Assembly (NCBI GenBank): GCA_007121075.1
Contig: SKMK01000015.1
Coordinates: 1 to 48,654 of the forward strand
Source of the DNA: Syntrophomonadaceae bacterium
Lineage (GTDB): Bacteria > Bacillota > Dethiobacteria > DTU022
DNA: 48,654 nucleotides
Direction of reading: 5' to 3'
Positions 11,513 through 21,695 of this stretch are shown one piece after another. Both the position numbers and the translations under genes were made by a program. Every line of letters begins with the position of its first letter. The first letter of the stretch is position 1. The notes below the pieces were generated by a model, which searched no databases, was not told the origin of the DNA, and saw only the letters and a list, made by a program, of their open reading frames with translations.

Positions 11513-12379
11513 TCAGCTTTTATAGATATCCCTGTGCTCAACTGCCACATTAAACCGGGACCCCAGGGTTTTTCCAATTTCATCGGCTATAACAACCGAG
11601 CGGTGTCTGCCCCCGGTACAACCGATCGCAATCACCAAAGTGGCTTTGCCTTCCTTGACATAAAAAGGAATCGAAAAATCGAGCAGATCCCGCAGTTTTG
11701 TGAAATACTCCCTGGTTTCCGACCAGCGCCAGAGGTAATCTTTAACCTGGTCTTCATCTCCGCTGAGGGGAGCCAGGTGTTCAACATAATGGGGGTTGGG
11801 CAAAAACCTGACGTCAAAAACCAGGTCGGCGTGGGGCGGCAATCCGTATTTAAACCCGAAAGAAACGATCCTTATTAGCATATTTTTGTCGCGCTGCTCG
11901 GGCTCATATAGTTCCACTATCTTTGCTTTAAGCTCCCACGGTTTCAGGTATGAGGTGTCTATTTCCTTGTGGGCTTTACCCCTTATTTCGCTCAAGCCTT
12001 CCCTTTCTTTCTGGATCGCTTCCGGCAGGCTCATATCACCGAGCGGATGACGCCTCCTGGTCTCTTTATAACGCCTGATAAGAACGTTGTCGTCGGCCAC
12101 CAGGAAGAGAATCTCGTAATCGACGCCTTTTTGATCCAGTTCCTGAAGGGATTCAAACAGGTCTTCGAAAAAAGCGGCCCCCCGCATATCGCAGACCAGG
12201 GCAACTTTCTTGTTCTCTGACTGAATGAACAGGTCGACAAACTTGGAAATCAAGGTCGGGGGCATATTGTCAACGCAGTAATAACCCAGATCTTCAAAAC
12301 AATTAAGGGCATGGCTTTTGCCGGCCCCGGAAAGTCCTGTAATGATTATCAGCTGGATTAATCCATCTTTAGCTTCGAT
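11513..12379 (-). CDS. rapZ: RapZ/YvcJ nucleotide-binding protein, non-canonical start
   Basis: RapZ-family P-loop protein: an RNase adaptor for a small RNA in E. coli, a nucleotide-binding protein linked to competence (YvcJ) in Bacillus. The Walker A is TGLSGAGKS followed by ALNCFEDLGYYCVDNMPP; the C-terminal domain has SFGFKYGLP, DVRFLPNPHY and IGCTGGRHRSV. The first canonical start in frame, ATG at 12265, lies after the Walker A and would destroy the protein. The next in-frame stop is TAA at 12380-12382. Only ATC at 12379 (10 nt after GGGGG, giving 288 residues) or CTG at 12352 (279 residues, no good ribosome site) give a complete protein; ATC is used here. A nonsense mutation just after an upstream TTG at 12385 is an alternative. 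Confidence 0.9.
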   Translation of the reverse strand: MEAKDGLIQLIIITGLSGAGKSHALNCFEDLGYYCVDNMPPTLISKFVDLFIQSENKKVALVCDMRGAAFFEDLFESLQELDQKGVDYEILFLVADDNVLIRRYKETRRRHPLGDMSLPEAIQKEREGLSEIRGKAHKEIDTSYLKPWELKAKIVELYEPEQRDKNMLIRIVSFGFKYGLPPHADLVFDVRFLPNPHYVEHLAPLSGDEDQVKDYLWRWSETREYFTKLRDLLDFSIPFYVKEGKATLVIAIGCTGGRHRSVVIADEIGKTLGSRFNVAVEHRDIYKS

Positions 12380-12426
12380 TTACAACAGTCCCCCTTTACG
12401 GGTATCCTTTAAGCCAAATGCCTGTC

Positions 12427-13281
12427 TCAACCCCGCATCCTATCAATTTTTCCGCCATCGCAGCTGTAGTTAAGCACATATTTTTCAATTATTTCAGCCA
12501 CTCCATCCTCACTGTGAGGCGAGGTGATTAGCTTTGCAGCTTTCAATACTTCCGGCCTGGCATTGGCCACTGCCACACCTAAACCGGCAAAGTCGAGCAT
12601 ATCAAGATCGTTGTAACCGTCGCCGAAGGCGAGAATCTCTTCCGCCCTGATCCCTTCCTGGTCGGCCAGCCAGCGCAGGGCCTGGCCCTTGGTTGCTTTC
12701 CGGTCCGTAATTTCCAGGAAATAAGGCCTGGACTGCAGGATCGACAGTTCTTTGCCGTAACATTCTTTTAAGCAGAGCTCCGTCCCATCTATGATCTGCC
12801 CGTCCTTGGAAATTACACTCAGCTTGGTGGGATTGACCTGTTTTTGTTTTAAAAATGCTCCCAGGTCTCCCACCGGCTGCGGTTCGATACTGGTCAAAGA
12901 CTGGTAATAACGGGTATGCTCGTTTTCCTCTTCGACATAAAGGTTGTCGCCGATGAACATGCTGACATGCAAACCCGTTCGGTTTGTCTTTTCCACCACA
13001 TCAATGGCAATCCTGTTATCCAGGGGGTGGTGCATAATTACTTTCTCGCTCCGTGCTGTTTTAATCATCGCCCCGTGGTAATAGATCAGCGGCCAATCGC
13101 AGCCAGGGCCCAGTTCTTCCATGTATTTTACGCTAGTTTTGAACATGCGCCCGGTGGCGATAGTAAATTTAATTCCACGTGAAACCGCCTTCTGAACAGC
13201 TTCTTTGTTCCGGGTTGATATTTTAGAGTTTTCATCAAGCAGTGTATGATCTAAATCCGCTGCAATCAGGCGGAAACGCAT
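12427..13281 (-). CDS. Cof-type HAD-IIB phosphatase
   Basis: A 284-residue HAD-superfamily hydrolase of the Cof/IIB type, which dephosphorylates sugar phosphates, flavin nucleotides or similar small molecules. Motif I is AADLDHTLLDE (nucleophile and acid Asp), motif II is in FTIATGRM, and motifs III/IV are KGQALRWLADQEGI and LAFGDGYNDLDML. ATG at 13281 has GGGGTGG upstream. It leads the cluster and is followed by rapZ after 47 bp. Specific substrate cannot be read from the sequence; in the usual order this position is not a HAD gene, so its link to glycolysis is only positional. Confidence 0.9.
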   Translation of the reverse strand: MRFRLIAADLDHTLLDENSKISTRNKEAVQKAVSRGIKFTIATGRMFKTSVKYMEELGPGCDWPLIYYHGAMIKTARSEKVIMHHPLDNRIAIDVVEKTNRTGLHVSMFIGDNLYVEEENEHTRYYQSLTSIEPQPVGDLGAFLKQKQVNPTKLSVISKDGQIIDGTELCLKECYGKELSILQSRPYFLEITDRKATKGQALRWLADQEGIRAEEILAFGDGYNDLDMLDFAGLGVAVANARPEVLKAAKLITSPHSEDGVAEIIEKYVLNYSCDGGKIDRMRG

Positions 13282-13347
13282 TCATGACCACCCCAGGGTT
13301 AATATTAAGTGTCTACAGTATAACATAACCGGTAAGTTCTTTTTAGT

Positions 13348-15213
13348 TCACCCTTCTATTTCTTCTTCGCTCCGGCGCAGGTGCCGGTAAATGTCTCCGG
13401 CAAGGGAGCTGCTTATGCCGGGTACTTCAGATAATTTATCAACTGAGGCTTTTCGCACCTCTGTTGCACTTCCGAAGTGTTTGAGCAGGGCTGTTCTGCG
13501 GGAGGGCCCCACCCCGGGTATTTCTTCAAGCCTGGAGCGGAGGCCGCTCTTTCCTCGCCTGCCCCGGTGCCCGCCGATCGCGAAGCGGTGCACTTCATCG
13601 CGGATTCGCTGCAACAGCTGGAGTAAAGGATTATTGGCAGCCATGCGGACCGGCAGGGCAGTACCTTCCAGAAATAGCTGATCCGGATCTTTGGCCAGGG
13701 CCGCCAGAGGAACTTTTTCCAGGTTCGTGTTTTCAAGGGCTTCCCGGGCGGCACTGAGCTGGCCTCTTCCACCGTCAATCAGGATCAGGTCCGGTTTTGG
13801 CCAGGTATCCTGACCGGCCCTCCTTTTCAAAGCCTCCTGCAAGGCGCCGTAATCGTCCCCGGCCTCAGCCGAGCGAATATTAAAGCGACGGTATCCCTCT
13901 TTAGATGGCTCTCCGGCCTGGAACACGACCATGGCCCCCACCGGTTCACCGCCGCGCAGGTGGGAGATATCAAAGCCCTCGATCCGATCCAGGGGTCGAT
14001 CCAGCCCCACCAGCCGACCCAGCTCTGCCAGAGGCTGTTCTGTTTTGCGGAGCCGCTGCTCTTCGTCTTCTTCCAGGCGCAGGCAGCAGTTGCGGCGGGC
14101 AAGGTTAACCAGTTTTTTCAGGCGGCCGCGTTTGGGAATGCGCAGCTCCACCTTGCGGTTGGCTTTAACTTTTAACCACTTTTTTAAAAGCTCCACATCA
14201 GCAGGCTGTTCGGATGCCACAATTTCCGGGGGAATGCTTTCAGCCTGGTTATAATATGACTTGATGAAAGAAGCAACGACTTCGTCATCCCCGACCTCTT
14301 CAGCACCGGTCAGGGGAAAGTGCTCCTGGCTGAGCAGCTTTCCGCCCCGAACCTGGAACAGGTGGACGGCGGCCCTTTCACCGCGCCGGCCCAGGGCCAG
14401 GATATCCCTTTCCGCATCTTCCTCATTAAGGGCCATCTTCTGCTGCTGCCCGGCCACCCGCTGCAGGGAGCGGAGCCGATCACGGAGCATGGCCGCTTCT
14501 TCAAAACAGTGCTCCCGGGCCGCTTCCTCCATCTGCTCCTTCAACCTGGATTCCAGTTCGCCGTGCCGGCCCTGCAGAAACATGACTACCTGCTTGACCA
14601 TCTGCTCGTAATTTTCGGGAAAGACATACTTTTCACCCCGGCAGGGTGCCAGGCAGCGGCCCATCTGGTAGTTTAAGCAGGGGCGGTCGGTGGCAGGGCT
14701 GCCATCCAGGGGCTGGCGGCAGCGGCGCAGGGGGAAAATAGAGCCAATAAAACGCATCGTTTCCCGCACCGCCCCCACATCGGTAAAGGGACCGAAACGC
14801 TGCTCTTCTTTGCCGGGAACGGGGTAATAACGGCCACGCCTGCTTCCCCTTTGCGAAAGGCGGAGAAGCTCCATCCGCGGGTAAAGCTCGGGAGTAAGGA
14901 TCAGGTATGGGTAATCCTTATCATCTTTTAAATTGACATTGAAGCGGGGCCGATATTCCTTGATCAGGTTGCATTCCAAGATCAGTGCTTCCACTTCCGT
15001 ATCGGTTACGACGTAATCGATATCGGCCAGCCTGGTTTGGAGTGAACGCAGGCGCGGTGACACGGCCTCGTTTTCAGCCAGGTACGATCTGAGGCGGTGA
15101 CGAAGTGAGTTCGCCTTGCCCACGTAAATGACCCGCCCCTGTTTACCTTTGAGCAGATAGACCCCGGGCATGGCCGGGATCTGGCGCACTTGTCCCTTCA
15201 ATTGCTGAAACAT
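13348..15213 (-). CDS. uvrC: Excinuclease ABC subunit C
   Basis: A 621-residue UvrC, the dual-incision nuclease of nucleotide excision repair. The N-terminal GIY-YIG nuclease is clear (PGVYLLKGKQGRVIYVGKA), followed by four cysteines in CRQPLDGSPATDRPC and CLAPC that match the Fe-S ligand pattern described for UvrC, a UVR motif near residues 205-240, the RNase H-like domain (GFDISHLRGGEPVGAMVVF, LILIDGGRGQL) and two C-terminal HhH motifs (IPGVGPSRRTALLKHFGS, VPGISSSLAGDIYRHL). ATG lies 3 nt after the uvrA stop, so translation is coupled. Confidence 0.98.
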   Translation of the reverse strand: MFQQLKGQVRQIPAMPGVYLLKGKQGRVIYVGKANSLRHRLRSYLAENEAVSPRLRSLQTRLADIDYVVTDTEVEALILECNLIKEYRPRFNVNLKDDKDYPYLILTPELYPRMELLRLSQRGSRRGRYYPVPGKEEQRFGPFTDVGAVRETMRFIGSIFPLRRCRQPLDGSPATDRPCLNYQMGRCLAPCRGEKYVFPENYEQMVKQVVMFLQGRHGELESRLKEQMEEAAREHCFEEAAMLRDRLRSLQRVAGQQQKMALNEEDAERDILALGRRGERAAVHLFQVRGGKLLSQEHFPLTGAEEVGDDEVVASFIKSYYNQAESIPPEIVASEQPADVELLKKWLKVKANRKVELRIPKRGRLKKLVNLARRNCCLRLEEDEEQRLRKTEQPLAELGRLVGLDRPLDRIEGFDISHLRGGEPVGAMVVFQAGEPSKEGYRRFNIRSAEAGDDYGALQEALKRRAGQDTWPKPDLILIDGGRGQLSAAREALENTNLEKVPLAALAKDPDQLFLEGTALPVRMAANNPLLQLLQRIRDEVHRFAIGGHRGRRGKSGLRSRLEEIPGVGPSRRTALLKHFGSATEVRKASVDKLSEVPGISSSLAGDIYRHLRRSEEEIEG

Positions 15214-15216
15214 GTT

Positions 15217-18075
15217 TTAACTCTCCGTCACCCTGGTTTCCGCCACCGGCCGGTTCCGGGGCAGGGCGCCGGCCAGCCACCTCCCGGTATAGGAATCTTC
15301 GCAGGTCGCAACCTCTTCGGGAGAACCGGCAGCCACGACCTGGCCCCCCTTATCTCCACCTTCCGGCCCCAGGTCAATAATATAGTCGGCCCTTTTGAGC
15401 ACTTCCAGGTTATGTTCGATTACAACTACTGTATTGCCGCTGTCAACCAGGCGATCAAGAATATGTAGAAGTTTGCTTATATCATCAAGATGCAGGCCGG
15501 TGGTCGGTTCATCGAGGATATAGAGGCTGCGTCCGTTACTGCGCCGGGAGAGCTCGGTGGCCAGTTTAACCCGCTGGGCCTCACCGCCCGAAAGGGTGGT
15601 AGCCGGTTGGCCAAGCCTGATATAGCCAAGCCCGACGTCATAAAGGAGCTGCATCTTGCGCTGGACTTTGGGAATGGCTGAGAAAAATTCAAGCGCTTCT
15701 TCCACCGTCATGTCCAGGACATCGGCGATATTTTTCTCCTTGTAGCGTACCTCCAGGGTTTCCCGGTTATAGCGTTTGCCGCGGCACACTTCGCAGGGGA
15801 CATAAACATCCGGCAAAAAGTGCATTTCTATCCTCAGGATGCCGTCACCGCGGCAAGCTTCACAGCGGCCGCCCTTGACGTTAAAGCTAAATCGGCCCGG
15901 TTTGTAGCCGCGGCGGCGCGACTCCGCGGTTTTGGCAAACAGCTCCCTGATCCCGTCAAACAAGCCGGTATAAGTGGCCGGGTTGGAATGGGGGGTCCGC
16001 CCGATCGGCGATTGGTCGATAACAATCACCTTGTCCAGGTGCTCCATGCCTTCAACTTCCCTGTGCCTGCCGGCCTGCTCCCTGGACCGGTGTAGTCTAC
16101 GGGCCAGGGTCCGGGCCAGGATTTCGTTAATCAGGGTGCTTTTACCCGAACCGGAGACCCCGGCCACACAATTAAACATCCCCAGGGGAATCCCTACGTC
16201 GATATTTTTCAGGTTATGCTCCTCCGCCCCGCGAATCCAGATCCAGCGATCATTAGCCAAACGCCTTTGCTCAGGAAAGGCAACTTCTCGCCTTCCGGCC
16301 AGGTAGTCACCGGTAATTGATTCGGGAGTGCCTGTTATTTCCTCCACCGTCCCCTGGGCCACTATCTTGCCGCCGGCCGCACCGGCCCCCGGCCCGATAT
16401 CCACCAGGTGATCGGCACTGCGAATCGTTTCTTCATCGTGTTCTACCACCAGGACTGTATTGCCCAGGTCGCGCAATTTTTTAAGGGTTGCGTTAAGGCG
16501 GGCAATGTCCCGCTGGTGGAGGCCGATCGAAGGTTCGTCCAGGATATAGATCACACCGGTCAGACCGGAACCTATCTGGGTGGCCAGCCTGATCCGCTGT
16601 GCTTCGCCCCCGGACAAGGTTGAAGCAGCCCGGTCCAGGGTCAGGTACTGCAACCCTACGTGGCGTAAAAACTGCAGGCGCTCTCCAATTTCTTTCAGCA
16701 CCTGGCGGGCTATATGTTCTTCCCTCGGGGTAAGACGCAGCTGCTCAAAAAACTTTGCCGCCTGCTCTACCGTCCGGGCTGACAATGCGGCGATGTTATA
16801 ACCGTCCAGCAGGACGGCCAGGCTGGAAGGCCTAAGCCTCCGCCCTTCACAGGCGGGGCAGGGCCTGACCTGCATGAATTTCTCCATGTCGTCCCTCATC
16901 TCTTCAGAACCGGTAGAAGCATAGCGCCGTTCCAGCAACTTGAGCACCCCGGGAAAGACTTTTTTGTAATTCCTGACCCGCTTGAACATGTTTACATAAC
17001 GAAAATTAATTTTTTCCGGCGAACCGTACAAAATTTTACGCTGGTATTCGGGGGGGAGGCCTTTAAACGGCTTATCAAGATCCACACCCCAGGCTTTGGC
17101 CGCCGCTTCCAGGAACTGCTGATAATAGTTTTGGCCCGACCACGGATGGACGGCGCCTTCCCGCAGAGACAGCTCAGGGTAGGGAATGACCAGCTCGGCG
17201 GAAAATTCGGCCTTGCTGCCCAGTCCACTACACTCGGGGCAGGCCCCGTAGGGGCTGTTAAATGAAAAAATACGGGGGCTGATCTCTTCAAAGCTGAACC
17301 CGCAGTCGGCGCAGGCAAAATTTTCGCTGAAAAGCTGTTCACCGCCGTCTACGTCCTGGACCAGGACCAGTCCTTCACTCAACTTCAAGGCATTTTCCAG
17401 CGAATCGGCCAACCGGGACTGGATCCCCTCCCGAATAACCAGGCGGTCAACAACTACCTCGATATGATGCTTCTTCTGCTTGTCCAACCTGATATCTTCT
17501 TCCAGTTCCCGGACTTCTCCATCAACCCGGACCCGGACATACCCTTTACGGGCCATTTCATCAAAAAGGCGCGAGTACTCTCCTTTACGGCCCCTGACCA
17601 GCGGGGCCAGGACCTGGATCCTTGTCCCTTCCGGCATAGCAGCCACCTGGTCGACGATCTGCTGGACCGTCTGCTGGCTGATCGGTTTTTGGCAGGTGGG
17701 GCAGTGGGGAGTGCCGACCCGGGCAAATAGAAGCCGAATATAGTCATATACCTCGGTCACCGTTCCCACCGTGGAACGCGGATTCCGGGAAGTTGTCTTC
17801 TGGTCGATCGATATGGCCGGCGAAAGGCCTTCGATCTGGTCGACATCCGGCTTTTCCATCTGCCCCAAGAACTGGCGGGCATAAGCCGAAAGCGATTCCA
17901 CGTAGCGCCGCTGGCCCTCGGCGTAAATGGTATCAAAAGCCAGGGATGATTTACCCGAGCCGCTCAGGCCGGTAAAAACTATGAATTGATTGCGGGGCAG
18001 TTCCAGGTCAACATTCTTCAGGTTGTGCTCCCTGGCCCCGCGGATAATTATTTCTCCTGCCGCCAAATCGGTCAC
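15217..18075 (-). CDS. uvrA: Excinuclease ABC subunit A
   Basis: A 952-residue UvrA, the ATPase that finds DNA lesions and loads UvrB. It has two ABC modules: Walker [15 protein letters not shown] near the N-terminus and [14 protein letters not shown] in the second half, each with an ABC signature LSGGEAQR and Walker B ([22 protein letters not shown]). Zinc-binding cysteine pairs are visible in [11 protein letters not shown] with CPECSGLG, and in [11 protein letters not shown] with [14 protein letters not shown] start at 18075. It is separated from uvrB by about 105 bp that carries a REP-like palindrome, which is unusual inside a coupled repair operon. Confidence 0.98.
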   Translation of the reverse strand: MTDLAAGEIIIRGAREHNLKNVDLELPRNQFIVFTGLSGSGKSSLAFDTIYAEGQRRYVESLSAYARQFLGQMEKPDVDQIEGLSPAISIDQKTTSRNPRSTVGTVTEVYDYIRLLFARVGTPHCPTCQKPISQQTVQQIVDQVAAMPEGTRIQVLAPLVRGRKGEYSRLFDEMARKGYVRVRVDGEVRELEEDIRLDKQKKHHIEVVVDRLVIREGIQSRLADSLENALKLSEGLVLVQDVDGGEQLFSENFACADCGFSFEEISPRIFSFNSPYGACPECSGLGSKAEFSAELVIPYPELSLREGAVHPWSGQNYYQQFLEAAAKAWGVDLDKPFKGLPPEYQRKILYGSPEKINFRYVNMFKRVRNYKKVFPGVLKLLERRYASTGSEEMRDDMEKFMQVRPCPACEGRRLRPSSLAVLLDGYNIAALSARTVEQAAKFFEQLRLTPREEHIARQVLKEIGERLQFLRHVGLQYLTLDRAASTLSGGEAQRIRLATQIGSGLTGVIYILDEPSIGLHQRDIARLNATLKKLRDLGNTVLVVEHDEETIRSADHLVDIGPGAGAAGGKIVAQGTVEEITGTPESITGDYLAGRREVAFPEQRRLANDRWIWIRGAEEHNLKNIDVGIPLGMFNCVAGVSGSGKSTLINEILARTLARRLHRSREQAGRHREVEGMEHLDKVIVIDQSPIGRTPHSNPATYTGLFDGIRELFAKTAESRRRGYKPGRFSFNVKGGRCEACRGDGILRIEMHFLPDVYVPCEVCRGKRYNRETLEVRYKEKNIADVLDMTVEEALEFFSAIPKVQRKMQLLYDVGLGYIRLGQPATTLSGGEAQRVKLATELSRRSNGRSLYILDEPTTGLHLDDISKLLHILDRLVDSGNTVVVIEHNLEVLKRADYIIDLGPEGGDKGGQVVAAGSPEEVATCEDSYTGRWLAGALPRNRPVAETRVTES

Positions 18076-18125
18076 CTCGTTCTTGTAGTTTCAGGGTCAT
18101 CTTTCATGCATTTAACAGTCAAGGG

Positions 18126-18180
18126 TGTCAAGGGAACCGTCCCCTTGACATTCCCCTTGACATTGCTTTGACATTGTTTG
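18126..18180. repeat. REP-like palindrome with degenerate TTGACATT repeats
   Basis: Arms TGTCAAGGG (18126-18134) and CCCTTGACA (18142-18150) pair perfectly around the 7-nt loop AACCGTC. Downstream the unit TTGACATT recurs at about 18145, 18157 and 18168, with a degenerate copy running into the uvrB stop. The loop-containing core resembles palindromes scattered in Firmicutes genomes and linked to REP-associated (Y1) transposases; that link is from memory. It lies between uvrB and uvrA. Confidence 0.55.
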
Positions 18181-18181
18181 G

Positions 18182-20161
18182 TCATTGTTTTTCAAGTTCA
18201 TAGATCATATCCCGCAGTTCTGCGGCTTTTTCAAAATCCAGTTCTTTGGAAGCTTTGTTCATTTCTTTACGCAGTTCTTTGATCATTTTTCGGCGTTTGT
18301 TAAGATCGGCTTTTTTAAGGTTACCGACATCATAGCCTTCTGTTTCTTCCGCTACCGCCGTGGCTTCTATGACGGCCCGGACCGGTTTAATGATGCTCTG
18401 CGGGGTTATATTGTACTGCTCGTTGTAAGCCAGCTGCTTCTGGCGCCGGCGCTCCGTTTCGTCAAGGGCGCGCTGCATGGAAGGGGTAATTTCTTCCGCG
18501 TACATGATTACTCTCCCCTCCACATTGCGGGCGGTGCGCCCGATGGTCTGGATCAGGGAACGATCCGACCGCAGGAACCCTTCTTTATCGGCATCGAGGA
18601 TGGCAACCAGGGTAACTTCGGGCAGATCAAGTCCTTCACGGAGCAGGTTGATCCCGATCAAGACATCGAATTCTCCCAGGCGCAGGCTCCTGATAATGGC
18701 CATCCGCTCCAGGGCATCGATCTCGGAGTGCATATAGCGCACCTTTAGTCCCATGTTCCGGTAATATTCAGTCAGATCTTCAGCCATCCGCTTGGTCATG
18801 GTCGTCACTAAAACCCTCTGGCTTGCTTCAGCCCTGGCCCTGATTTCACCGTAGAGGTCGTCGACCTGGCCTTCGGCCGGCCTGACTTCTACTACCGGGT
18901 CGGCCAGGCCGGTAGGCCGGATAATCTGTTCGACGACCGCTTTGCTGTGCTCGAGTTCCCAGGGGCCGGGGGTAGCCGAAACCAGGATAGCCTGATTGAC
19001 CAGGGATTCAAACTCCTCGAAGCGAAGCGGCCGGTTGTCGAGAGCAGAAGGCAGCCTGAAGCCGTGCTCCACCAGGGTCTTCTTGCGAGAAATATCGCCC
19101 CGGTACATCCCGTTGATTTGAGGGATGGTAATGTGCGATTCGTCAATCACAACCAGCATTTCGGGCGGGAAGTAATCCATCAGGGTGGCCGGGCGGCTGC
19201 CGGGAGGCCTACCGTCAAGGTGCCGCGAATAGTTTTCGATACCGCTGCAAAAGCCGATTTCCTGGAGCATCTCCAGGTCAAAGAGGGTCCTCTGCTCCAG
19301 GCGCTGGGCTTCGAGCAATTTTCCTTCACGCTTGAAGTAAGCGAGCTGTTCCCGCAATTCAGCCTCTATACCGGCAACGGCTCGCTGCAGCTGATCAGGC
19401 GCGGTCACATAGTGGGTGGCCGGGAAGATAGCCACATGGGCACGATCGCCGATCACCTTGCCGCTGATCAGGTCTACTTCTCTGATTCTTTCCAGTTCAT
19501 CCCCGAAAAGCTCTACCCGGATCGCGGCCTCAGAAAACGAAGCGGGAATAATTTCGATCACATCACCCCGGACCCGGAACGTCCCGCGGTGGAAATCGAT
19601 CTCATTTCGCTGGTAGTGGATGTCAACCAGGCGGCTGATAAGCTCGTCCCGGCTGATCCTGGATCCCGGCCGCAGAGAAAGAACCTGTTCCTTGTATTCG
19701 TGTGGAGAACCCAGGCCGTAAATACAGGAAACTGAAGCGACTATGATCACATCCGGTCGTTCCAGCAGGGCGCTGGTAGCGGAGTGACGCAATTTATCAA
19801 TCTCATCGTTGATCGAAGAATCTTTCTCGATAAACGTATCGCTCTGTGGTATATAGGCTTCCGGCTGGTAATAATCGTAATAACTGATAAAATATTCAAC
19901 GGCATTGTTCGGAAAAAGCTCCTTGAACTCACTGCAGAGCTGGGCGGCCAGTATTTTATTGGGCGCCATCACCAAAGTGGGCCGCTGAACCCTTTCAATA
20001 ACATTGGCAACGGTAAAGGTCTTACCGGAACCGGTTACTCCAAGAAGGGTCTGGTAACGAGAATCCCAGTGTAAACCTTGCACCAGGGTTTCTATAGCCT
20101 CCGGCTGATCTCCGGTAGGCTTGTACTCGGATCTGATTTTAAAGCCACTGTCAACGGCCAT
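18182..20161 (-). CDS. uvrB: Excinuclease ABC subunit B
   Basis: A 659-residue UvrB, the helicase-like damage verifier that receives DNA from UvrA and recruits UvrC. Walker A is [14 protein letters not shown] (about residue 40), the damage-probing beta-hairpin is [20 protein letters not shown], helicase motifs include [30 protein letters not shown] and QTIGRTARN, and the C-terminal UVR motif ([16 protein letters not shown]) contacts UvrC. ATG at 20161 has GGGGGTGG upstream. It is first of the uvrB-uvrA-uvrC group. I saw no perfect Firmicute LexA box (CGAAC-N4-GTTCG) ahead of it. Confidence 0.98.
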   Translation of the reverse strand: MAVDSGFKIRSEYKPTGDQPEAIETLVQGLHWDSRYQTLLGVTGSGKTFTVANVIERVQRPTLVMAPNKILAAQLCSEFKELFPNNAVEYFISYYDYYQPEAYIPQSDTFIEKDSSINDEIDKLRHSATSALLERPDVIIVASVSCIYGLGSPHEYKEQVLSLRPGSRISRDELISRLVDIHYQRNEIDFHRGTFRVRGDVIEIIPASFSEAAIRVELFGDELERIREVDLISGKVIGDRAHVAIFPATHYVTAPDQLQRAVAGIEAELREQLAYFKREGKLLEAQRLEQRTLFDLEMLQEIGFCSGIENYSRHLDGRPPGSRPATLMDYFPPEMLVVIDESHITIPQINGMYRGDISRKKTLVEHGFRLPSALDNRPLRFEEFESLVNQAILVSATPGPWELEHSKAVVEQIIRPTGLADPVVEVRPAEGQVDDLYGEIRARAEASQRVLVTTMTKRMAEDLTEYYRNMGLKVRYMHSEIDALERMAIIRSLRLGEFDVLIGINLLREGLDLPEVTLVAILDADKEGFLRSDRSLIQTIGRTARNVEGRVIMYAEEITPSMQRALDETERRRQKQLAYNEQYNITPQSIIKPVRAVIEATAVAEETEGYDVGNLKKADLNKRRKMIKELRKEMNKASKELDFEKAAELRDMIYELEKQ

Positions 20162-20209
20162 TGATCCACCCCCCGTTCAGCGGCTTGTTTGTTATATCTA
20201 ACAGTAATT

Positions 20210-20215
20210 ATTATA
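20210..20215 (-). promoter_or_regulatory. Candidate -10 box for uvrB
   Basis: TATAAT on the minus strand about 50 nt upstream of the uvrB ATG, in AT-rich DNA. No good -35 hexamer stands at 16-18 nt, so this is tentative. Confidence 0.3.
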
Positions 20216-20312
20216 ACATAGTTAAGCGCAGGCTACTTTACCAATTATAATAATAATTGTTCCGATATCAAGTCTTTTTTTATGCATAAATACCTTTAAG
20301 CTTGGAAATGGT

Positions 20313-21692
20313 TTAAGAAACGCTGAGCCTTTTCACCTTGTTGCGCAGGCGCCTAAACCTGGCCAGGGGATCCGGTTTGCGCACTTCCAGGTAGACTGGA
20401 GAATCGGGAGCAGGAACCGGTATAATGCCCAGGGCTGCACTCCGGTGCAGGATGGAATAATGCGAGCGGGATGAATTGAGACGATCTTGAAAAGTACCGT
20501 TTGCACTTGCCTCTTCCCGGGTTTGTTTTTTTATAACTGCTGAAAAAGGCTGATTATCCCTGATCCCGTCCATGAGGACCATGAAATAACTGGATTCGAT
20601 CTTCTCCAGCAGCTCCCGGTTATCAGCAACTGGGTGACCGTTAACTTTCAGGATAATATCATCCTGCCTCAGGTCCGCCACATGGGCCGGCGTATCGGGT
20701 AATACCATCATGACAGTTACCCCCGGCTTAACCTGGCGGTAGCGGGGAATCCTGTTTTCTTCTTTATTCTTACCATACAGGATCAGCATTTCATGCCCCA
20801 GGGGGGCAAAGATAACCCCGGGCACCACCAGTGGCGGAAAAAATTCCGAACCAACTGCTATAACGAGCAACACCACGCTGTAGAAAGCCAGGCACTTGGC
20901 TGAAAAAGCAGTTCGTTCCCGCGGGGTCGAAGAAAAAACCATATCGCCGTAACCCAGACCGGCTGCAACCGGGACGATCATGAACTGCAGGCTTTGCCCT
21001 TCACCGGGTTCCATGGCCGGTTGGAGAATCGGCCACCACCCCGGCATACTGACACCCACAATTTCCGGCTCGGCGACCACGGTAACCAGCAGGGCCACCA
21101 GGGGTAGGGGCCAGAAGCGCTGCAGGGAAAAAGCCCCAACTACCTCGCCGTTGTCCCTTTTCAGGTAAATGGGGCTGCTTCCCCAGTGCCCACCCAGGTA
21201 GATCAAAAGGGCTTCGGCGAGATGGAGCAGTCCGATCAATACCAGCAGGGCGGGAATATGGATCCTCATCAGCGACTCAATAACCACATTTTCTCCCAGG
21301 CCCGGAAACAGGGGCAGAAAAGCATAACGGACCAGTAAGACCATTACCGCCACGATTCCGCCGGCATATGAAAAGCACAGGTAGCGGGGGTTAACCAACA
21401 GTAAAAGCAGGGCTACCGGCCAGATAAAATAGAGGCCGATCTGCTCCAGGGACAAACCCATGAAAACAAGGATGGCACTGGCCCCGAAACCGCCCACCAA
21501 TCCCAGGCCGACCGACATAAGCATCTGTTTTCCGACCGGGTTAATACTCCGTCCATAAAGTTTTTCTTCCATCGATGCCTGCCGCCTGTACTGCAGGTAG
21601 ACCAGGAAAAGCACGATCCAGAATATGGGCATGATTAGGGCAAGCATGAAGGTGGTTACAAAGATCTGACTGATTTCCAAAAAAAGGTGCAT
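20313..21692 (-). CDS. MinJ-like multispanning membrane protein with C-terminal PDZ domain
   Basis: A 459-residue protein with about eight hydrophobic segments (first from residue 8, last near residues 270-300) and a PDZ domain at roughly residues 310-390 (MMVLPDTPAHVADLRQDDIILKVNG, described in part). No protease catalytic residues are seen. Topology, size and place next to ctpB and ftsEX match Bacillus MinJ (YvjD), the bridge between DivIVA and MinD at cell poles; that assignment is inference from synteny and architecture. A basic C-terminal tail (RRLRNKVKRL) follows. It starts 3 nt after the protease stop, so the two are co-translated and may work together, for example as a PDZ anchor for the secreted protease. 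Confidence 0.7.
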   Translation of the reverse strand: MHLFLEISQIFVTTFMLALIMPIFWIVLFLVYLQYRRQASMEEKLYGRSINPVGKQMLMSVGLGLVGGFGASAILVFMGLSLEQIGLYFIWPVALLLLLVNPRYLCFSYAGGIVAVMVLLVRYAFLPLFPGLGENVVIESLMRIHIPALLVLIGLLHLAEALLIYLGGHWGSSPIYLKRDNGEVVGAFSLQRFWPLPLVALLVTVVAEPEIVGVSMPGWWPILQPAMEPGEGQSLQFMIVPVAAGLGYGDMVFSSTPRERTAFSAKCLAFYSVVLLVIAVGSEFFPPLVVPGVIFAPLGHEMLILYGKNKEENRIPRYRQVKPGVTVMMVLPDTPAHVADLRQDDIILKVNGHPVADNRELLEKIESSYFMVLMDGIRDNQPFSAVIKKQTREEASANGTFQDRLNSSRSHYSILHRSAALGIIPVPAPDSPVYLEVRKPDPLARFRRLRNKVKRLSVS

Positions 21693-21695
21693 ATA

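Noticed and set aside
19960-20312. LexA box before uvrB
   Set aside because: Looked for CGAAC-N4-GTTCG in the uvrB upstream region and found no match, so SOS control is not claimed.
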